From assembly GCF_047730175.1 (NCBI RefSeq), contig NZ_CP159833.1, positions 310,001 to 374,000 on the forward strand: a DNA stretch of 64,000 nucleotides. The letters are read 5' to 3'. Shown here one piece after another: positions 58,893-64,000 of the stretch. The stretch is from Marifrigoribacter sp047730175 (GTDB lineage Bacteria > Bacteroidota > Bacteroidia > Flavobacteriales > Flavobacteriaceae). Under the pieces are notes generated by a model, which made no database searches, was not told the origin of the DNA, and worked only from the letters and a program-made list of their open reading frames with translations. The position numbers and the translations under genes were made by a program. Position 1 is the stretch's first letter, and every line of letters starts with the position of its first letter.

Positions 58893-59182
58893 TACATTTG
58901 AAAACTGAATATAGATAAATCAAAATCAATGATAAAAAGGAAAAATAATAAAAGAACAGCAACAATAATTAAGATGGTTTTACTGCTTCCTTTACTTTCA
59001 GAAGTTTTTAGCTCTTGAATTGCATTACTAAACTTTCCCTTTAGCCCTTGATTTTCTCCTACTGTACTTCTAAATTTATCAAATTTATGTTCTATTTGAT
59101 AGGGGTTTCCTTCTCCATTATCATTATAATAACGAGGAGTATATCCATACTTTTTATTTTTTCTTGTCTTTAGAAGTCCCAT
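58892..59182 (-). CDS. small membrane protein next to mutL and ribH
   Basis: 96 residues: a polar N-terminus (MGLLKTRKNKKYGYTPRYYN), then one membrane helix near the C-terminus (TILIIVAVLLLFFLFIIDFD). I recall proteins of this type in Flavobacteriia carrying the misleading name riboflavin synthase subunit beta, from their neighbour ribH; nothing in this sequence resembles a riboflavin enzyme. It shares one base with the mutL start. Function unknown. Confidence 0.78.
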   Translation of the reverse strand: MGLLKTRKNKKYGYTPRYYNDNGEGNPYQIEHKFDKFRSTVGENQGLKGKFSNAIQELKTSESKGSSKTILIIVAVLLLFFLFIIDFDLSIFSFQM

Positions 59183-59326
59183 AGTATTTCAAATGTAGTT
59201 AAAAATGTAGTGTTTATATATACTAACACCTCTCATTTATCAACAATAGTTATACCAAATGTGATTAAAGTAGTTTTTCTGAAAGTAAAAATACTAATGA
59301 ATAAGTAACTCTATATTAAATAAAAC

Positions 59327-59824
59327 TTAAAACTTAGCTTCTTTTCTAAGCTGAGCCATTTTAATTGCGGCTATTGCAGCTTCTGTTCCTTTATTTCCAT
59401 GAATTCCTCCACTTCTATCTATAGATTGTTGCAAGGTATTATCAGTTAGAACACAGAATATAACCGGAATGTCATTTTGCACATTAAGGTCTTTTATTCC
59501 TTGAGAAACTCCTTCACAAACAAAGTCAAAATGTTTTGTTTCTCCTTGTATTACACTTCCAATAGCGATTACAGCGTCTAGCATATCATAGCTTTGCTGC
59601 ATTTTCTTACACCCATAAACAAGTTCGAAACTCCCTGGAACATTCCATCGAACGATATTTTCTTTAATAACTCCATTTGCTAATAATGCATCGAATGCCC
59701 CTTGAAAGAGTCCTTCTGTTATGTTAGGATTCCATTCTGAAACAACAATCCCAAACCGAAAATTTTTCGCGTTTGGGATTGTTGCTTTATCGTAAGAAGA
59801 TAAATTTTTATTTTTTGTTGCCAT
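59327..59824 (-). CDS. ribH: 6,7-dimethyl-8-ribityllumazine synthase
   Basis: 165 residues. Substrate-binding motifs: VVSEWNPNITEGLFQGAFDA LL, VPGSFELVYGCKKM, AVIAIGSVIQGETKHFDFVCE (catalytic His in TKHF) and PVIFCVLTDNTLQQSIDRSGG. Penultimate step of riboflavin synthesis; forms 60-mers or pentamers. It ends 145 bases before the small membrane gene and is preceded by the TPR gene 2 bases upstream. Confidence 0.95.
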   Translation of the reverse strand: MATKNKNLSSYDKATIPNAKNFRFGIVVSEWNPNITEGLFQGAFDALLANGVIKENIVRWNVPGSFELVYGCKKMQQSYDMLDAVIAIGSVIQGETKHFDFVCEGVSQGIKDLNVQNDIPVIFCVLTDNTLQQSIDRSGGIHGNKGTEAAIAAIKMAQLRKEAKF

Positions 59825-59826
59825 TT

Positions 59827-60591
59827 TTATTTCATTGCTTCTACTTTTCCTTCATATAAAGTAGCCTTAGTATTCTCAAGTGATTTTGGATACTTTTCAG
59901 TAATAGTTTTAAAGTGATTTAAAGCTATGTCTGTTTTTCCAAGATTCATTGCAATAATACCGGCTTTAAGTAAAAAACGTGGTGTGGTTACATTATTATC
60001 TTTTAATGCAGCTGCAATTTCATAATATTTTAAAGCTTGTTCATTTTGCTCTAGTTGTGCAAAAGCATCACCAATTGCTCCTTTTGCAATAGGCGCTAAC
60101 ATATCATCATCACTTTTAAATGTATCTAAATGTGATATAGCTTCTTGGTATTTCCCTGTGTTTAAATAAGCAATCCCTGCATAATAATTGGAAAGATTTG
60201 CTGCATTAGTACCACCATAATTTTCAATGATGTCAAGAAAACCATATTTTCCTTCACCTCCATTTAGAGATAAATTATATAATGAATCTTTTGTTGATGC
60301 TGATAATGCTTGCTCATAATATTGCTGAGCTTGATACATATCGTTTACAGCTTCCACTTCTTTAGGTTCTTGAATAAATTGCTGATATCCTAAATATCCT
60401 AAAACACCAATTGAAACAATTCCAACAAATATTAAAATTGCTTTTTGGTTTTTCTCAACCCAAGCTTCCGTCTTATTAGCAGATTCATCTAAAGTATTAA
60501 ATACTTCAGCTGTTGTGCTATCATCTTCTAGCTCTGTCTGCTTCTCAGCCTTTGTTTTTGGTTTATATCCTCGTTTCTTGTACGTTGCCAT
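59827..60591 (-). CDS. TPR protein with N-terminal membrane anchor
   Basis: The start at 60591 (MATYKKRGYKPKTKAEKQ) is preferred to 60645 because the family begins with this basic motif. 254 residues: one membrane helix at about residues 52-71, then tetratricopeptide-like repeats (YYAGIAYLNTGKYQEAISHL, GDAFAQLEQNEQALKYYEIA, LKAGIIAMNLGKTDIALNHF). Probably the Bacteroidota counterpart of YfgM/BepA-like periplasmic scaffolds. Divergent from recF; stop is 2 bases from ribH. Confidence 0.85.
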   Translation of the reverse strand: MATYKKRGYKPKTKAEKQTELEDDSTTAEVFNTLDESANKTEAWVEKNQKAILIFVGIVSIGVLGYLGYQQFIQEPKEVEAVNDMYQAQQYYEQALSASTKDSLYNLSLNGGEGKYGFLDIIENYGGTNAANLSNYYAGIAYLNTGKYQEAISHLDTFKSDDDMLAPIAKGAIGDAFAQLEQNEQALKYYEIAAALKDNNVTTPRFLLKAGIIAMNLGKTDIALNHFKTITEKYPKSLENTKATLYEGKVEAMK

Positions 60592-60741
60592 AATTTCACT
60601 TGTTAGGTTTGCAAAAATAAAATATTTATTAGAATTTAAAAGCACAACTATTTATTATTTTTCGATAATTTGCAAACTAATAATTTACAGAATTCTGTAA
60701 ATTAATATTTTATCAAAATAGCACACAACCACCTGATTGTT

Positions 60742-61821
60742 ATGATTTTAAAGAACATCTCATTACTTAACTATAAAAATTTTGAATCGATATCATTTCA
60801 GTTTGACCCAAAGATTAACTGTTTAGTGGGTAATAATGGTGTTGGAAAGACCAATGTATTGGATGCAATCTATCATCTTTCCTTCGGAAAAAGTTATTTT
60901 AACCCAATAACTGGGCAAAATATAAAACATGAGGAAGAATTTTTTGTAATCGAGGGTAATTACCTTAAAAACGAACGGGAGGAGCGACTTATAATAAGTG
61001 CAAAAAGGGGGCAGAAAAAAATTATAAAACGGAACAATAAAATTTATGAAAAATTCAGTGATCATATAGGCTTTTTACCCTTAGTTATCATCTCCCCTGC
61101 CGATAGAGATCTTATCATAGAAGGCAGCGATACGCGTAGAAAGTTTATGGATGGTGTGATTTCTCAAGGAGATCCCAACTATTTAATAAGCCTTTTAAAG
61201 TATAATAAAGTGTTATCTCAGCGTAATTCATTATTAAAATACTTTGCCGTTAATAATACATTCAACCAAGACACCTTGGATATTTATAATGAACAAATGC
61301 ATGAATATGGTTCCATCATTTTTGAAAAAAGAACACTCTTTCTTGATAGTTTTTTACCAATATTCTTAAAAAGGCAACAATCCATTAGTAATAGTAAAGA
61401 ATCTGTTAACCTAATTTATAAAAGTCAGCTAGAAGAAAAAGAGTTACGTTCATTGCTTCAAGAAAATGCAGTAAAAGATAAAATAAGTCAATATTCAAAT
61501 TTTGGAATTCATAAAGATGATCTCATATTTGAAATTGAAGGTCATCCTATTAAAAAGTTTGGTTCGCAAGGACAACAAAAATCATATTTGATTGCTTTAA
61601 AGTTAGCTCAATTCGATTTTATTAAAGAACAAAAGAAAGTAAATCCGATACTGCTTATGGATGATATTTTTGATAAATTAGATGAAAATAGAGTAGAGCA
61701 AATCATTACATTAGTAGACAATGAAGATTTTGGGCAACTTTTCATTAGTGATACCCATGCGGAGCGAACTGAAAGTGTGATAAAAAAAGTACATCAAACC
61801 TATAAAATGATTCATTTGTAA
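60742..61821 (+). CDS. recF: DNA replication and repair protein RecF
   Basis: 359 residues. Walker A GNNGVGKTNVLD (about 30-41), SMC-like signature FGSQGQQKSYLIALKLAQ, Walker B PILLMDDIFDKLDENR, and D-loop region FISDTHAERTE. Loads RecA at single-stranded gaps via RecOR. The following DUF721 gene starts one base after the stop, and the pair is a common Bacteroidota arrangement. Confidence 0.94.
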   Translation: MILKNISLLNYKNFESISFQFDPKINCLVGNNGVGKTNVLDAIYHLSFGKSYFNPITGQNIKHEEEFFVIEGNYLKNEREERLIISAKRGQKKIIKRNNKIYEKFSDHIGFLPLVIISPADRDLIIEGSDTRRKFMDGVISQGDPNYLISLLKYNKVLSQRNSLLKYFAVNNTFNQDTLDIYNEQMHEYGSIIFEKRTLFLDSFLPIFLKRQQSISNSKESVNLIYKSQLEEKELRSLLQENAVKDKISQYSNFGIHKDDLIFEIEGHPIKKFGSQGQQKSYLIALKLAQFDFIKEQKKVNPILLMDDIFDKLDENRVEQIITLVDNEDFGQLFISDTHAERTESVIKKVHQTYKMIHL

Positions 61822-61822
61822 C

Positions 61823-62119
61823 ATGGCTAAAAGAAAAAGAGAAGAATCTACCATAAGTGATGTTTTAAAAGATTTTATTACAGTAAATCGCTTACAAACC
61901 GGACTTGATAAAGTATCGGTTAAGGATGCTTGGGAAAACGTGATGGGAAAACCCATTGTAAAGTACACTACCAATATTATTTTAGAAAGAGATGTAGTAT
62001 ACGTGCAATTAAGCTCTTCAGTCCTTAGAGAAGAATTAAGTTATGGTAAAGAAAAAATTATTAAAATGCTTAACGAAGAATTAGGTAAAGACTTAATTAC
62101 AAAATTAGTGTTACGGTAA
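61823..62119 (+). CDS. DUF721 domain-containing protein
   Basis: 98 residues: an N-terminal basic, helical part (MAKRKREESTISDVLKDFIT) followed by the DUF721 core (VKDAWENVMGKPIVKYTTNI, VYVQLSSSVLREELSYGKEK). The fold resembles the RNA/DNA-binding family of M. tuberculosis Rv0004-like proteins found next to recF. A bidirectional terminator follows (62132-62171). Confidence 0.9.
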   Translation: MAKRKREESTISDVLKDFITVNRLQTGLDKVSVKDAWENVMGKPIVKYTTNIILERDVVYVQLSSSVLREELSYGKEKIIKMLNEELGKDLITKLVLR

Positions 62120-62131
62120 GAATTGTAGTTT

Positions 62132-62171
62132 AAAAAAAAAGCCATCAATTTAAAATTGATGGCTTTTTTTA
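62132..62171. terminator. bidirectional intrinsic terminator
   Basis: AAGCCATCAATTT and AAATTGATGGCTT form a 13-base stem with A9 before and T8 after, between convergent recF-DUF721 and ndk. Confidence 0.88.
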
Positions 62172-62188
62172 TGTGTTAAGCTAAGGTC

Positions 62189-62608
62189 TTAAAACATCTC
62201 TCTTCCAGAAAAATGAAAAGCAGCTTCGATAGCAGCATTTTCATCACTATCACTACCATGAACTGCATTTTCTCCAATAGAAGCTGCATATAATTTTCTG
62301 ATAGTTCCTTCCGCTGCATCCGCAGGATTTGTTGCACCTATCAAGGCACGAAAATCTTCAACTGCATTTGATTTTTCAAGTACTGCTGAAACAATAGGAC
62401 CACGAGTCATATACTCAACTAATTCACCAAAAAATGGACGCTCATTATGTACAGCGTAAAATTCTTCAGCATCAGCTTTAGTCATTTGATTAAGTTTCAG
62501 TGCTACGATTCTAAAACCTGAAGCAGTAATTTTTTCAAGAATAGCTCCAATATGTCCTTTTTCAACACTATCAGGCTTTAACATTGTAAACGTTCTATCT
62601 GTTCTCAT
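62189..62608 (-). CDS. ndk: nucleoside-diphosphate kinase
   Basis: 139 residues. Phospho-accepting His117 in ENAVHGSDSDENA; Kpn-type start RTFTMLKPDSVEKGHIGAIL; HNERPFFGELVEYMTRGPIV. Balances NTP and dNTP pools. Single gene with a strong promoter (62628-62657) and a terminator shared with DUF721. Confidence 0.96.
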   Translation of the reverse strand: MRTDRTFTMLKPDSVEKGHIGAILEKITASGFRIVALKLNQMTKADAEEFYAVHNERPFFGELVEYMTRGPIVSAVLEKSNAVEDFRALIGATNPADAAEGTIRKLYAASIGENAVHGSDSDENAAIEAAFHFSGREMF

Positions 62609-62627
62609 AATTTTTTTAAATTTTGTG

Positions 62628-62657
62628 CAAAAGTATGGAATTAGACTACAAAAACAA
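62628..62657 (-). promoter_or_regulatory. promoter of ndk
   Basis: On the minus strand TTG (62657-62655), exactly 19 bases, then TACTTTTG (62635-62628): a perfect match to TTG-N19-TAnnTTTG. The ndk ATG is 20 bases downstream. Confidence 0.75.
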
Positions 62658-62740
62658 GAATTTATATCAATATACTTACTATACCGTAGGCTAATTAATT
62701 AGTTCCTCTTTAAAATCAATCGCAATATATCGTATATATT

Positions 62741-62863
62741 ATGCGTCTATTTTATTTATTTTAACGGGTATACTTCTACAAGCTCAGTACAGGTATGCTG
62801 TTCGCTATTAGACCTTTCGTTGGACAATACACTTCTTATACCAGTTTAACCTAGTCGTTTCAT
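62741..62863 (-). repeat. dispersed repeat, copy D
   Basis: On the minus strand it starts ATGAAACGACTAGGTTAAAC, contains AATAGCGAACAGCATACCTG and CTGAGCTTGTAGAAGTATAC, and ends AATAGACGCAT. It aligns with copy C (26298-26412) over its length. Here no gene starts at its right edge (GACGCATAAT in place of GACACATGAA), so it is probably a decayed copy. It fills most of the 355 bases between ndk and the DHH gene. Confidence 0.7.
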
Positions 62864-62963
62864 GAAAAATCGTTAATAGTTTACGCTATTGTTTTTAAAA
62901 ATGATTTCAAAATGGCAATAAATTGTATCTTCGCCATTCGCTATGCTAGATGGTAAAAAACGT

Positions 62964-63986
62964 ATGAATTCAGAAAAAATAAATCAAATAAAAAACCTGT
63001 TAAAGACTCAAAAAAAGATTGTAGTCGTTGGGCATAAAAATCCAGATGGTGATGCTTTAGGTTCTTGTTTAGGGATAGCAAATTATCTACAACAGAAAGG
63101 ACATATTGTTCAAGTTGTGATGCCAAATGATTTTCCCTCTTTTTTGAAGTGGATCCCAGAATCTAATTCTATTTTAAATTTTAATCAACATACTGCTGAA
63201 GTTAGAGAGGTAATTTCTCAAGCTGATCTAATTTTTACCCTAGATTTTAATGCGTTAAATAGAACAGGCGATTTAGGCACCCTCCTTGAAAATGCAAAAG
63301 CAGATTTTGTAATGATCGATCATCATCAACAACCCGATGATTATGCCGTAGTTACTTACAGTGATGTAAGCATGTGTTCTACCGCAGAAATGGTTTTTCA
63401 TTTTATGGAAGCTTTAGAAGATTTAGAATTTTTAAATGCTGAAATAAGCACGCAACTATATACAGGTATCATGACAGATACAGGTTCTTTTAGATTTCCT
63501 GCAACCACAGCAACCACACATCGAGTTATTGCAACTTTAATAGAAAACGGCGCTAACAATGCTGCTATTCATCAAAATGTATATGATACAAATACACCTG
63601 ACCGACTTAAACTTTTAGGAGTAGCCTTAAGTAATTTAACGATTCTAACGGAATTTAAAACTGCTTTCATTACACTTTCTCAAAAAGAATTAGATGACCA
63701 TAATTTTAAAAAAGGAGATACGGAAGGGTTTGTAAATTATGCCCTTTCTATGGAAGGCATCAATATGGCTGCTATTTTTATTGAAAGTGAGAAAGACAAT
63801 ATTGTAAAAATATCATTTAGAAGTAAAGGCGAATTTTCAGTTAATGAATTTGCACGCACTCATTTTAATGGTGGAGGTCATACTAATGCTGCTGGAGGAA
63901 AAAGCGATACAGCACTTATAAAAACAACTTCTGATTTTATTAGTATATTGCCTACTTATAAAGAAGCCTTGAATTATGTTGCGTAA
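62964..63986 (+). CDS. DHH family phosphoesterase (NrnA-like)
   Basis: 340 residues with this start; an ATG at 62943 would add seven residues. DHH motifs: VGHKNPDGDALGSCLG, DFNALNRTGDLG, MIDHHQQPDDYA, TGIMTDTGSFRFPATTATTH; C-terminal DHHA1 with FNGGGHTNAAGG. Family activity is hydrolysis of short oligoribonucleotides, pAp or c-di-nucleotide products. A TATCTTCG element (62926-62933) is a weak -7 candidate; if it is used, the 62964 start is the better one. Complete within the window. Confidence 0.9.
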   Translation: MNSEKINQIKNLLKTQKKIVVVGHKNPDGDALGSCLGIANYLQQKGHIVQVVMPNDFPSFLKWIPESNSILNFNQHTAEVREVISQADLIFTLDFNALNRTGDLGTLLENAKADFVMIDHHQQPDDYAVVTYSDVSMCSTAEMVFHFMEALEDLEFLNAEISTQLYTGIMTDTGSFRFPATTATTHRVIATLIENGANNAAIHQNVYDTNTPDRLKLLGVALSNLTILTEFKTAFITLSQKELDDHNFKKGDTEGFVNYALSMEGINMAAIFIESEKDNIVKISFRSKGEFSVNEFARTHFNGGGHTNAAGGKSDTALIKTTSDFISILPTYKEALNYVA

Positions 63987-64000
63987 CCTACTCATACTCC

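Noticed and set aside
58892..59182. Riboflavin synthase subunit for the 96-residue protein
   Set aside because: It has a single C-terminal membrane helix and no riboflavin synthase motif; only its position near ribH suggests the name.

Overview
The window looks like a chromosomal segment from a marine-type member of the Flavobacteriaceae (Bacteroidota). Three things support this: low G+C, promoters of the TTG-N19-TAnnTTTG type (best at trp, 30253-30282, and ndk, 62628-62657), and Bacteroidota-typical families and gene order (DUF6090, DUF4870, DUF2807, DUF5683, WbqC; parA-parB-DUF5683-dapB-lepB-wbqC). No rRNA, transposase, phage gene or CRISPR array was seen. One tRNA is present (tRNA-Pro GGG, 42240-42314, minus).

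Positions 133-7464 are an accessory island with integron-type gene cassettes. Small minus-strand genes sit in eight cassette units separated by eight imperfectly palindromic attC-like sites of two sizes (about 135 bp and 194-218 bp). Each unit starts with GTTNNNN and ends with the matching NNNNAAC, and the variable bases change together from unit to unit, as expected if each cassette was once a circle. No integrase is visible. Cargo includes a two-gene cassette coding for a protein with a HEPN RNase-like RNxxxH motif plus an HFT/CFTE-motif protein, a second RNxxxH protein, a DUF6090 membrane protein, a lipoprotein and several unknowns. A 45-codon gene lies inside one site on the opposite strand.

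Positions 7600-13600 hold housekeeping and membrane genes (CDP-alcohol phosphatidyltransferase, YitT, acyltransferase, Nudix CoA pyrophosphatase, PPIase lipoprotein, TRIC-type channel, RDD protein). Positions 13656-19858 form an operon of SpoIIM-like, membrane, DUF4129, DUF4350, MoxR and DUF58 proteins. After that come a DUF2141 protein, an OxyR-type regulator with Cys199/Cys208, and a DUF4870 - small ORF - PadR - PspC - DUF2807 cluster. A dispersed repeat (copies A-D) touches three of these start codons and supplies the 3' end of the SpoIIM-like gene.

Positions 30253-36762 hold a complete tryptophan operon trpE-G-D-C-F-B-A. It is preceded by a promoter, a 21-codon leader peptide with tandem Trp codons and an intrinsic terminator, a classical attenuator layout. 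Next come trxB, a methyltransferase remnant, a TetR-like - AarF kinase - folE - SDR - glutathione peroxidase cluster, then udk - divIC/ftsB-like - methylmalonyl-CoA mutase genes and a dienoyl-CoA-reductase-like SDR.

Positions 49184-63986 carry the chromosome partition, lysine and peptidoglycan precursor, protein export, repair and replication block: parA, parB, DUF5683, dapB, lepB and wbqC rightward; a phosphatase-like enzyme, two rhomboids, mutL, a small membrane protein, ribH and a TPR protein leftward; then recF and DUF721 rightward, ndk leftward, and a DHH phosphoesterase at the right edge.
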